Source: Panulirus ornatus
Taxonomy: Eukaryota > Arthropoda > Malacostraca > Decapoda > Palinuridae
Direction: 5' to 3'
Length of the DNA stretch: 64,000 nt
Assembly (NCBI RefSeq): GCF_036320965.1
Contig: NC_092249.1
Span: 1,097,614-1,161,613 of the forward strand
Shown here in pieces: positions 22,625 through 35,300 of this stretch; positions within the stretch are counted from its first letter, which is position 1; every line of letters starts with the position of its first letter. A program made the position numbers and the translations under genes. Under the pieces are notes generated by a model. It saw only the letters and a program-made list of their open reading frames with translations, searched no databases and was not told the DNA's origin.

Positions 22625-23098
22625 TGTGGATGGAGTTTGTGCGCAGGAGGATGGATGTGCTGGAAATGAGATGTTTGAGGACGGTGTGTGGTGTGGGGTG
22701 GTTTGGTCGAGTGGGTGGCGTAAGGGTGGGAGAGATGTGTGGAAATAAAAAGAGCGTGGTTGAGAGAGCAGAAGAGGGTGTTTTGAAATGGTTTGGGCAC
22801 ATGGAGAGAATGAGTGAGGAAAGATTGACCAAGAGGATTTATGTGTCGGAGGTGGAGGGAACGAGGAGAAGTGGGAGACCAAATTGGAGGTGGAAAGATG
22901 GAGTGAAAAAGATTTTGTGTGATCGGGGCCTGAACATGCAGGAGGGTGAAAGGAGGGCAAGGAATAGAGTGAATTGGATCGATGTGGTATACCGGGGTTG
23001 ACGTGCTGTCAGTGGATTGAATCAGGGCATGTGAAGCGTCTGGGGTAAACCATGGAAAGCTGTGTAGGTATGTATAATTGCTTGTGTGGACGTATGTA
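22622..23098 (+). mobile_element. RTE-A C-terminal fragment (variant 1)
   Basis: Open frame from 22,630 to the stop at 22,999-23,001, from [20 protein letters not shown] to [12 protein letters not shown]. It carries variant residues (GRVGGVRVGEM) seen elsewhere only in the fragment at 23,989. The short tail is cut at 23,098 and joined to another RTE-A fragment. Confidence 0.85.
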
Positions 23099-23895
23099 GA
23101 ATGGAGAAAAACTGGAGGAAGTGAAGTGTTTTAGATATCTGGGAGTGGATCTGTCAGCGGATGGAACCATGGAAGCGGAAGTGGATCATAGGGTGGGGGA
23201 GGGGGCGAAAATTTTGGGAGCCTTGAAAAATGTGTGGAAGTCGAGAACATTATCTCGGAAAGCAAAAATGGGTATGTTTGAGGGAATAGTGGTTCCAACA
23301 ATGTTGTATGGTTGCGAGGCGTGGGCTATGGATAGAGATGTGCGCAGGAGGATGGATGTGCTGGAAATGAGATGTTTGAGGACAATGTGTGGTGTGAGGT
23401 GGTTTGATCGAGTAAGTAACGTAAGGGTAAGAGAGATGTGTGGAAATAAAAAGAGCGTGGTTGAGAGAGCAGAAGAGGGTGTTTTGAAATGGTTTGGGCA
23501 CATGGAGAGAATGAGTGAGGAGAGATTGACCAAGAGGATATATGTGTCGGAGGTGGAGGGAACGAGGAGAAGAGGGAGACCAAATTGGAGGTGGAAAGAT
23601 GGAGTGAAAAAGATTTTGTGTGATCGGGGCCTGAACATGCAGGAGGGTGAAAGGAGGGCAAGGAATAGAGTGAATTGGAGTCATGTGGTATACAGGGGTT
23701 GACGTGCTGTCAGTGGATTGAATCAAGGCATGTGAAGCGTCTGGGGTAAACCATGGAAAGCTGTGTAGGTATGTATATTTGCGTGTGTGGACGTGTGTAT
23801 GTACATGTGTATGGGGGGGGGGGGGGGGTTGGGCCATTTCTTTCGTCTGTTTCCTTGCGCTACCTCGCAAACGCGGGAGACAGCGACAAAGTATA
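23099..23895 (+). mobile_element. RTE-A C-terminal fragment with complete short tail
   Basis: Open frame of about 200 codons from [20 protein letters not shown] to VNWSHVVYRG, stop at 23,700-23,702. The short tail follows, with a run of 16 G at 23,813-23,828, and ends at 'gacagcgacaaagtat' plus poly(A). Confidence 0.88.
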
Positions 23896-23899
23896 AAAA

Positions 23900-23988
<89 letters not shown>
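23895..23988. repeat. Poly(A) followed by (AT)n
   Basis: A-run of about 22 and then AT repeats, ending at the same RTE-A breakpoint as the array at 22,546. Confidence 0.95.
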
Positions 23989-23991
<3 letters not shown>

Positions 23992-24553
23992 TGTGGATGG
24001 AGTTTGTGCGCAGGAGGATGGATGTGCTGGAAATGAGATGTTTGAGGACGGTGTGTGGTGTGGGGTGGTTTGGTCGAGTGGGTGGCGTAAGGGTGGGAGA
24101 GATGTGTGGAAATAAAAAGAGCGTGGTTGAGAGAGCAGAAGAGGGTGTTTTGAAATGGTTTGGGCACATGGAGAGAATGAGTGAGGAAGGATTGACCAAG
24201 AGGATATATGTGTCGGAGGTGGAGGGAACGAGGAGAAGTGGGAGACCAAATTGGAGGTGGAAAGATGGAGTGAAAAAGATTTTGTGTGATCGGGGCCTGA
24301 ACATGCAGGAGGGTGAAAGGAGGACAAGGAATAGAGTGAATTGGATCGATGTGGTATACCGGGGTTGACGTGCTGTCAGTGGATTGAATCAGGACATGTG
24401 AAGCGTCTGTGGTAAACCATGGAAAGCTGTGTAGGTATGTATATTTGCGTGTGTGGACGTGTATGTATATACATGTGTATGGGGGTGGGTTGGGGCCATT
24501 TCTCTCGTCTGATTCCTTGCGCTACCTCGCAAACGCGGGAGACAGCGACAAAG

Positions 24554-24555
<2 letters not shown>
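23989..24555 (+). mobile_element. RTE-A C-terminal fragment (second copy of variant 1) with short tail
   Basis: Nearly identical to 22,622-23,087, including the truncation point and the GGVRVGEM variant. Stop at 24,366-24,368. Complete short tail, then poly(A). Confidence 0.88.

Positions 24556-24614
<59 letters not shown>
24556..24614. repeat. Poly(A) followed by (AT)n
   Basis: Right end of the repeat block. Confidence 0.95.
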
Positions 24615-24618
<4 letters not shown>

Positions 24619-26244
24619 TTTTAGATTTGTGTGCATATAAAAATGTTTTTGGCTTGAGGAACGTATTGAACACTTGACCATCATCGGTTATAACTGTTGA
24701 TAGAGAAAAGTTTCTATGTTTCAATAGTCAGTTACACATAACATTAAAAGGCTTATGTTATTCCTTCCACGTTTGCTTACGTTTTCTGTAAACATCATAC
24801 TAAAGGTTGATAGAAAATGAATGGTAGGGATACCAAAGAAATAAAACCTCAAACAACTGCATTATTCTAAAAATATTCTTCGCTGTTTTCGAAAAAAAAT
24901 TGATTTCACTATAATAAATTTTTGATATTGATAAGTTTATAAGGAAAATGTTGAATAAACAGATATGTGATTTAAAGCTTTGAAAGCTTCCCTGCCGGTT
25001 TAAGTACCATTCGTTCAGTTAGTCCGACTATCAAGTAGTATGAACTAGTAACCTTCCCAGCATCAGACTAAACTAACTATAGCTGACTCGAACAATTGAA
25101 ATGTAAATCAGCTTGACCTAATTTGTTTCTATTACAGAGGGAAATTTCAATGTATGAATATATACTTATAACCAGAGTGATAAGGCAGTAGTTCTTTATT
25201 GCGCGAATAATGCTACATCGGATAGTATCAGAGGAAATATTCTTAAATGACTTTTTCTACATCAATTAGTACGTGTTTCCCAGGTTTAGAGCATTTCCTG
25301 ATATTTTTCCTATTAGTCGTCCACCATTACCAAGGCACCGAATATCCCAGTGATTTGTTTGTTTGTTCCAAAAGTATGATAGTGTGTCATTGGGGTATGT
25401 GAGCATATTAGCCTCATGAAAGTATAGATTTGTGTAAATGAACCAAGACTATACCATGTATTATGCATTTCGTTAAACGCTTTTGACTTTACTGTCTTAA
25501 TTTTTTGTCTTGGTGAATGTAAATCTGAGACTTGTACATAACACATGATGATGTGTGTATTAGATTTGTTTTTGAATTATACAAAAATGCCGGCGAAGTA
25601 ATTTCAAGAAGTTAAAGATTTTTCATTTCAAACGAAGTACTCAAGTGAACGTTCAAAAATAATGAAATAACATTTCTCATATGACGTGCCCGGTAAGGTG
25701 TTTTCTGTTCTCCAGTGTTGGAGGCATAATTTCAACTGTGTTTATCAGTATGTGGCTGTCATTTACTAGATTTTTCCCTTCTATAGGCAGATAAGATAAT
25801 AATACAAGGAATATAATATCATGGCTGAAACTCTTAATACAATATTGTCATTCCAACAGTCTTTAATATATTTTGTCGTGATTGCTACTAGAAGATTTAT
25901 ATGATGCTCTTCTGTTTACTTGAACCTAAAGGTATATACCATCTCTTCTATTTATTGTAACCAATTAGGAAAAATACCTATTGCAGTCGTGTCATCAAAA
26001 TCTTTTATATATTATGCTTAAAGAGAATAGAATTAAGTTTTTTTTCTCAATTTTAATGTGAAAATGGTAGCTGCGTTATTTTGAAATAAATCACAAATGA
26101 CAATTAAATAGTATGCTAATATGCAAAAAAATTGCAAGAAGCATTGAAGGTATAACTTCTGTCTGGTGTTGGCAACATTGGATATCGAGGTGTTTTCTGT
26201 TTGACGACAACAGATCGAAAGAATAACCAGTGAATGACTAGTTT
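24615..26244. other. Unique AT-rich stretch upstream of SCAMP; 5' UTR/promoter presumed
   Basis: No repeat or exon is recognised here, and no clear TATA or initiator element was found. The SCAMP start codon follows at 26,266. A 4-codon upstream ORF (ATG at 26,234, TGA at 26,246-26,248) lies just before it. Confidence 0.4.
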
Positions 26245-26265
26245 ATGACACAAACCGGCTCCATA

Positions 26266-26307
26266 ATGTCAGGCTTCGACGACAATCCCTTCGCTGACCC
26301 TTTTGCA
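26266..26307 (+). CDS. SCAMP: SCAMP exon 1 (start codon)
   Basis: 14 codons, [14 protein letters not shown], then donor gtgagt. An in-frame ATG at 26,245 would add MTQTGSI, and an in-frame TAG at 26,239-26,241 closes the frame above it. I prefer 26,266 because family members begin M-S-x-F-D, and it has A at -3 whereas the upstream ATG has T. The DNPF motif is the EH-domain ligand typical of SCAMP N-termini. Confidence 0.92.
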
Positions 26308-29300
26308 GTGAGTATATACTGTATATTGCATACAAATATTTGTCATTGCCTTGGAAATTGTAGGGAAACTTATGACTACGGCCTAATTTTGCCAGTGAGG
26401 GAGCAGCTGTAACGTGTTGTCATATGACAGTGAGGAAACGTATTAAGGCGGTCTCATTTTCCACTCACTTGAAGTAAAAGATGGCCGTATTATTTGTTTA
26501 TATATTCACATTAATTGTTCCATATTTCTGACACGGTGATTTTAACATTCAAAAGTACTTGCTCTTGTATGTTTTGTCAGGATTTCCTTAAGAACTTGAA
26601 ATTGTTTCCAAAATTTGTTGGGCAGTGGTTATTTCGTTATATCACATGGGTCACCCGGAATTATGCCGACACTTATAGATTTCCCAATTCCTTGGATTTA
26701 ATGACTTTATGAAGATGAATATTTTGAAGATGAATATTTTGAAAATACCTTATCAAATCATACGAATATACGTAACTCGATATACATAAGGTTCACTGCC
26801 ATTGCCTATTTGATGTTAGAAAATTGCTTCATATTATGCTCTGCTAGTATTGTTCTCTAACAGTACACTAGTATTAAAGAGCAAATAGCATCATACTGAA
26901 AGCTTAAGTGGTACATTATAAAAATTTCGGTTAACTATTTTATTTCCAGCTTGGCTTAATTTTGTTTGTAACCCTTAGGGTATGTTACCTTTATTATTTT
27001 TAAGTTCTCAAATGCCACTTTTGTAAACGAGAGAAATCAATGAAACTTTAAGGAATGCATCATTGTAATGTGTAGAGGGGATATAGGGTGTTAGATTGTT
27101 GGTTTAGTACCCATAATTCCATCAGGTTTTAGTTTTGGTAAAGAGGGCGGGGCTTTTGAGTAAAAGGAAATTGTGTGGCGAAAACACTCGATATCAGCAG
27201 CTGACTTTGTGATACAGTCTTAACACTTTCGTTGAAATATTGCATATCAGTAAACAAGCAGGAGGGATCCCTATAGTGTGGCGAAGTCAGTGCATAGTGT
27301 AAGGATATTGGAAAAGTGACTATCATGTGGGCAGTTGACCAAGAACATTCTCCTGCCTCTTGGTCAGATTCTATAGGGTTTTATATGGCTTGTGTATCAA
27401 TATACAAAACAAAGGATTGTAATAAAACAAGAAAATGTACCTGTAGAGTGTAGAATTGCCTATTTTCCTTATTATGTATGCCTTTTAGTTTATGTTGCCT
27501 TTCCTTGTAATGTTTAAATCCAATTTAATCTGAGTTTTGCAAGTATGTTGAGTAAGATTAGAGGTCTACATTAATTCAGGGCTTGAAATACTGTTTGTAT
27601 TATGCTGAATGTAAAGACAGATTTTATTGAATTGCAGACACATTCCAGTTTCATACTCAGGTTTCCTCTGAGACATTTTTTCCCTAGACTCAATAGGACA
27701 GAAATTTGCACTATTGTACAGCTACCACATTATTTACGGATATCAGAAATAGACACTGGCATGGAACCTTGAAGGACACCACATGTTATATCTTTTGCAC
27801 CAGATAGTGTACTAAATATGATCTGTATCCTACCACTTAGATATGATTTGGATGATTGAACTGAAATTTCATTTAAACATACGAATATGGGTTTTGTGAA
27901 CTATATCCCATGATATACTCCAATGAAAGCTTTTCATATGTCTAAGATGATCATAGCAATATAGCATATAGGAAATTCATCCTTTTATACTAAAAGGGTA
28001 ATGAAAAGGTTATTCACACGTTTATATTTTTTGATGAACAATTTGCAGTTTTTGGGAACCAACTGATAAGTAATTATGTAGCAAAATGGATAATGACATT
28101 GTTGATGGCAAGTTGTACTTGGAAAGTTCTCTCTCTGAACTGTTTCAGTACATTTTTCTTTCAAACATTTACAACAAACAGAATCTTGAATTTGATCTTG
28201 AATTAATGATTTGTGACATCTTTTTGACCTTTACTCCCAGTATGGGTGATGAAAATCAGATTTGGGTAATGAAGTTAGAACTGTTTTTAAATTATGTATA
28301 GAAAGAAGAAAAGAATTTGATGGCTTGAGGATGCATTCACTTCGTACTGTATTATGGAGGTGATAAAATTAGAAATTATGCAATTGGAATGAGTCACTCA
28401 CTTTGCATTTAAAGTATTTTAATATAGTGTCATAACTCGATAAGAATTATATACTACTCTTCGTATGGGAGGTGATGGACATCATTATGTGCTGCTAGAA
28501 AGGCAGATGTGGTGTATAAGTCACTTAGATGGCAAAGTTCACAACATTGTATGAGTATATTGAAAATCTGATCTGACTTGAAGTGTTTCTTTTCTTCTCC
28601 TTTTCTTTCTCATGTAACTTATAATCTTATTGCTGTAGTGGGGATCATCATGAAGATTTGATCTTTCTTTAATTAGGTTATATGGTGATCTTGGAAATGA
28701 AATGCTTTTGATTTGAGAGGAAGTTTACTCAGATCAGACTGTTTACTCAGACCACATCTTTTTCATTCAGATTTTATTCAGTGAGAGCCAGTTTCTATTT
28801 GCTCTTGTTTTTGCAAGCAAAATTATTCCCCATATTATTCTAAGGTGAAAATTCTTTCAGGTTCCTGATAATTAGCATTTTCTGCATCTTTAACAAATTG
28901 AACCTTCATTGTCATTTGTAATGGGGATTCAGCAGCTGAACTGAAGGATTGGAATTGCTTTAGCTTTATAACTTTACTATTAGATTATTAGTAAGTTTTT
29001 AAATACATTAGTGTGGTATGTTCTTAGGTAAGAATTAACTTCCAGGAACCCTCAATCCAGCAAGCCACACAGGGCTCATCTCAGAATGGCCTGGATGAAT
29101 ATGACCCATTCAGCGGGCAGCCAAACACCAACCAAACAGCAACAACAGTAAGTATTATTTAGTTTGTTTATTGTGGAATTAAAATGCCACTTATTCACTG
29201 TCTGTGGTAGCAGAATTCGCTTCCTGAAACAAGAGAAATGTTCCTTCAGATTTCTGTAATGAAGTTTTATGTGTATCCATTACAGTACCAGGAGCCCTTG

Positions 29301-32300
29301 TTGATGATGGCTCAGACAGTGACGTTTTATGCTTTTGGCAGTTGAAAATTTGCATACAGTCTCAGATAACAACATGTAACATCTTGTAGGTGCATCATTT
29401 GAAAGCAAATTTCCTTCATATTTTTAACATATTACTTATTCTTTTCATTTAGATAATGGAATATTTCAGGGAATTTAAGGTTGATTTTTTTTTAGCTCAT
29501 AATGAATTTTTTGTTGTAAGCAAAAGCACATCAGCCAGTGGTCACTCTTACCAGGGTTTGTATGCCCTTTAACCCTGTATTTAATTCCGCCAAATCAAGT
29601 GTAGCCATCTTATGGTATCCGCTAAAAATGCTAAAGGGGCTAAAGGGACTGAGGAGATTACAGAATTTAAGGCAGCCCAAAGCTAAGCTAAGATCAAGTT
29701 CTTTGCATGGCATTCTGTTAACAGCTAAGTGCTTTATTGTATATGAGGAGGATTGATGTGTTGGAAAATGGAAACTTAAGTGTCTAGATAGAAGAACAGA
29801 ACCAAACGAACATGCTGTTGACAACTAGGATTGTCACAGAGAAGGCCAAAAGTTAATTGTATATATAAAGATTTAAAGAGTGAGGGAAGTGAGACAAGTT
29901 AGAAGGATAATTTTGGTGTAAGTAAGGTGTGGTTTGAGATGTTTATAGATTTTATAACATCCATATAACTGGGAAGGCTGCTGGTGCTGATGCTGAGACA
30001 GCAGAATAGTATTCTGATAGTATATTAAGGAGGTTACACACCTTAACAGATGTTTGATGTGGACAAGTTTCACAAACTTTGGAAAAGAATGACAGCCACG
30101 ATATTCATTCATTAGCAAGGAAGAAAATTGTGCTCCAGAGTTCAGTTTAACCAAAAAATGCTTAGTGCCACTACTGTGAGGGAGATTATAAGCTAATGTC
30201 CTCACTATTGTTTCTTTCAGAAAATATCAGGGCTTTTGAAGGGTTATGTAAAGTTGGCATTACCTCTGATCTGGTAATTTTTGTGAGTGGTTAACTGGCT
30301 CTCTCTCTCTCTCCAGCTCTAGTATTCTACTGTTCCAGTATAAAAGTAGCCAATAAAGCATTGATTATTCTTAACACAGTAAGTGTTCCTTTGTAATATC
30401 ACCATTTCCTTGTTTCATACCATGGATCAGGGCATGATTGCAACATTTATAGCATATTACCTGTGAAGGACGTTCCACCAATTCCATGAAGGTACATATG
30501 GGTAGGATAAGCCTTTGATCAGGGAGTGGTGGAAGAATTATAACCATGAATTCTGTGGATGATATTGCTTTGTTGTGGAAGTCTCATCCCCTCTCAGTGA
30601 ATGATGTTTAGGGTGAGGTATGGCCTGAGTGTGTGCTTGGTTCCTGAGGTTTTGGACGTGCAGAAAAAATCCCCCAGATACAACTCACAATTGTGATTCT
30701 TTCCAACAGTGTTGGCATGAAAGAAATTGGACAAAATATGGCTGAGTTGCCTTACATTCTGAGGGTCAGATTAGTTAGGAACATACCATACCACACACCA
30801 TTTTATAACCAGGGAGGTAACAGAAGCATTTGGCTACTTAGACAAGCATATGTCACTCATTTATGACAGACCCCAACTATGAATGCACTCTGGTGTTCTC
30901 TAGAGGACTTGTGGATATTTCATGGTGCTGCAGGTATTTAGAGAGAAAGACATGGGCCACACAATATTGGATAACATTTTCAAAAGGCCTTTGAAGTGAA
31001 AACTTCACTTCCAGTTAAAACAGCTAATGAATCAGATTATTGAGAGAATAACATAGGTAATGCTAGTTCCATTTCCTCTCCCTCCCAGTATTCTTGCTCT
31101 ATCATATCCCCCCCACCACAACTTCATCAGAATTGAATGATTCGAGAATATGTTAAGTTGTTCTTAAACTAAGTTGTTTCATAGGTACTGCTCTCCATAC
31201 TTAGAGATATGGTAAGCTTTTGTCCAGTTCGTTGTTTATTTAGGCAGAAGGCCTATCAGCTGCTGCCAGGATCATTCAGGCCATCAGTGTCAGGTTATAA
31301 CCACTACATCAGTCATTTAACACATATAGTTGCACTGTGGAAATGGCCCATTCAGGAATGTAACCTTCCTTATATAGTAGTTGTATGGTGGAAAAAAAAA
31401 GTCCAGAGTATAGCCAAATCACTGGCCAAAGTTTAGTTGGAATTATGTGCAAGAGGAGGAGGAGGATAGAGGGAGAGACATACAGTGCTCTGTCCTTCAT
31501 ATTTTATGGAGAATTTTGTTATTCTAATCAATAGTGTTGTAGGAAATATCATACAGTTGTTATTAATTGATATTGAGATTTACACAGTGAGATAACACAA
31601 GGAACTAACTGCATATAACTTTCCCATATGTTTTATTAGGAGGAGAAAAGTAATATACATTCAATCGCTATTTTGTTACTGATAGTTGCCACAAATAGTT
31701 TAGTGTTTTATTTCATCCAGATTTACATTGTCTTTAAATCTAAGTATGAATATGAACTCAAGTTCCTCAAATGTGGCATATTTCACCCAACTAAGTCAGA
31801 TAAGTTAGAGAATTATGATAAGTTCAGACTTACATGAAACATGATAAGAATTGATAAGATTATCATAGCCATGTGTGTTTTTTCCCGTAATATTATTGTA
31901 GCTTTACCCATGTTTACTTAATTTTTGTTTTCCTGAAAGATTGCCAGTTTATCCTCTGAACTCCTTTTTCCTTCATTAATTTGACATTTGTGTTATTAAG
32001 TGTAGTTTCTACTGCATTATATAATCCTACGTATTTGTAAATTTTTTCTCTTGCAGTTTATCACCATGTACATCTGTAATATTACCCTCTTTATGTCTTG
32101 ACTTTCTCTCCCAGTTTCATTATTAACTCTGTTACCAATTCTATGCTTTGGATCATATGCATACAAACAAGCACATCCTGAACTCATGTCCCAGATTTAA
32201 AGTGAAAATTCTGGTGTTGTGCCACAATGGCAGGGTAAGCAGTTGTTAGAAGGTAATACAATTTGGCATGAGTCACACTGTAAACATGCAGCAGATCAAG

Positions 32301-35300
32301 CTTTCAGTAATTCATTCTCTTTAGATAACATTTGAAAAGTAGGTTAATTGTATAGCATTTGTGATTAGTAGGGGTTGATTACCTGTATGGTGTATGGGGT
32401 TAGACTTTCTGGGATTAACTGGTGTGAAAGGAGGGATCTTTCAACTAACGATGTCCTCTTTCTTTCATCTTTTCCATAGTGCAGTAAATGCTGTTCTTCA
32501 GAGATTGTTTTCAATCTCTTCGCACTCTCTTCTATTTTACCTTACTTTCTTTCATAGCTACATATGTTAAGGTATTACTTTTTTACGCAGCTCTTTAGCT
32601 CTTTGTCATTTCTTATTCAGAGTAAGTGGTTATTGCCTTGTATGCCAATCCAGCCAATGTGCAGAACTCCACAGCAAACAGATGAAAGTAGTATGCAAGC
32701 TTTACATAGAATTAATTTTAGGAAATGCATGATAAATAAAAGTTACCTTTTGAATATTTCTTAAACTGTAGTTTATTTCTCCATTAGGTTGGTAACGCAG
32801 GAAACCCTCCCACGTATGTCCAACCTACGGCAGGAATTGGGGTAGGTGGGCAGCCTGCAGTAGTCACACCCACACCTGCCAACCCTCCTGCTTACACAGC
32901 CACAGCTCAGCAGCAGGTTACCACTGCAGAGTTTCAAGTGAGTTGTTATATTTCTTTGAATGTAAAATGATACTTGCATGTAATATGGCCTGATAAGCTC
33001 TACAGTGTCTTTGACTTATTTTTTCTGACCATACACTTTTGATTTTTTGATAATTTGGATGCCCTTTATTGCTTGCATTGCATCTGTGAACATAATTTGA
33101 AATGTATGAATACTAGTACAACAGAAATATTAAACTGGGTATTGATGAGAAGCTACCAGAATCTTTAGTCCATCCATTGGGATTGAAGTGAAATAAAAGT
33201 TTATGTTTATGGCATCTCCAAACCTATATGCTAGGTAATTCATTCAAAAAATGTTGTTTCAGAAATGGAATCAGAGCACTGTTAACTGACATTCAGTAAA
33301 GGCCTTTTGAATATGAAAATGAGTGTGAAGGGAGATTAAGTGCAACTCGACATTTGTTAGTGAACAAAGGGAGTGAAAAGGGAAAGCTATAGTTGTTTTG
33401 AATACTTTGTTTACATTACCTACTGCATTCTTGCCTGCATGTTGTATACATTTCTGGTATATCTATAAAAGTCATGTTTAACACAGTTGTAGTGAGATGG
33501 CTAATTGACCCTTTTGTCACAGGGGAAATCATGAGAGCAACTTGAAGTTTTCCATGATAGCAAGGTTTTCCCCTATGGTTTTAATAAAAGGTCTTGAAAG
33601 GTTTGCTGACCCTCCTCCAACCAGGGAATGGCATCAGGCTCTCATAAGGTTCTACCCTCATGTGGTGGCTTGCTGAAACTTACCAGTGAGCTGATGGCTG
33701 CCACTCTCTTAATGATTCATTAATATAATATTTTCTCTTTACTTTGTTTTCATCATTATTTAGGTACTTTTATATGTTATTATGTCATGATGTATTGTGT
33801 GAGTTTGTGATGTACCATGATAATGAATGATGATATACATTATTATTGATGAGTGTGAACGAGTAATTTTGTAGCATCCTTTGTTCATCATGAGAATGTG
33901 TTAATGGGCTAATTTAGATATATACAACGATGGCATGTGTTGATTTTGATGAATAATAATGAACTGGCAACACCATGCTGCTTAGTATATCTGTAAACCC
34001 AGCAGTTTAATTTTTTCATGCTATTTCCAATTTATTCATCATTTTGAGTGTAAGTTGCAAGAAGTCTGTTACACTTGAGGAAATTTATACCACCCTATAG
34101 GCATCTCACATGAATACTATATTCATTTTTCTTTCCCTCCATATCAAATATTGTTTTTAAGAAATAAGAATGCCAGATATGGAAACTGTATGGATTTATC
34201 GTCAAAAAAAGTAGTACAAAATGGACTAACAACTGTTTTCATATTTGATTGGAGAACTGTTTTCATATTTTGTTAGAAAATCAGTAAAATTATTTGGTAA
34301 TGCAGCTGGTTTTTTGCATTACTTGGCCAAAGGGTTAATGATGCTTTTCAGTTCCATGTTATCATATATGTATGATGGGTGAAATTATTGAAATCGCTGA
34401 GGACAATGCCTTAGGAGTTACTGACTCTTGTACATATCTTGCTGACTGTTGTGATAAAGACTTGGTTAATTCATCATGATATGGGTCTTGAGATAGGCAG
34501 TAGAATGAGAATGTGAAAAGCCCATTCTTTTCATGATATTTGTTTTATGCTATTTATACCCAGAAGAGCTCCAACTTGACAAGAACATAGTTATAATTGT
34601 TTGGCAGTTGTAATTTTCAGAGCTAGATTGTGCCACATTCCCCTTCTCTCTTTGGGCAGTCTAAGTTGAACAAATGGGATCCTTGTATGCAGCATACAAG
34701 GAGGAGGTTGACTGAAAACCATACACTGTATCTCAAACTAACTATTCCTGCTAATCTGTCGCTTACTCATTCCAAGAGCTCTGTGAAGAAATGATTGAGA
34801 GACTGTGGATATATAAGGAGTATGAGTACAAGGCACTGAATAGAGTTGTTGAAAAGGTTTCACTCCAACATACATAAGTTGATTGTGGCAGTGATTACCC
34901 AGATCAGTGCGGAGGCTAGGACGTCCAGGATATTGCTCATTTACTGCTAAAACCTTTATCTTGTTTTGCATTTGTATCTTTGCATGTTTCTTATGCACCT
35001 GCAACCCCTTTAGTTCCTAACTGCATTGACAAGGTTGTCTTCCTCGGTCTTAGGAATATTAGCAGTACAGCATTTGAAGTAATGGAAGAATAGCACGATC
35101 TCATTTCCCCACACAGTCCATGCGAACGCTGTAACTTCCCCAACCTATGATGTGATTGCATCACTTGTTTAGAATAATACACTCGCTCATTTTCATGAGT
35201 GTTTCAGTGCTCTGTTTTCACTCGTGTAATTTCAAGTCACAGTTATGCCTTACCTTTTTCATGTCTTCTCTCAAACCTGGCTTCCACCTCATAATACACT

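Noticed and set aside
21986..24555. Regularly spaced repeats that could suggest a CRISPR or satellite array
   Set aside because: Units are RTE-A fragments, SINE-like copies and microsatellites of differing length, not short repeats with unique spacers; the context is eukaryotic.
30420..31130. Faint reverse-transcriptase-like wording ([10 protein letters not shown]) in SCAMP intron 2
   Set aside because: Only one short motif with no ordered neighbouring motifs; could be chance. Not assigned.
34738..35004. 88-codon minus-strand open frame in SCAMP intron 3
   Set aside because: No splice borders, domain wording or family resemblance; ordinary chance length for this DNA.
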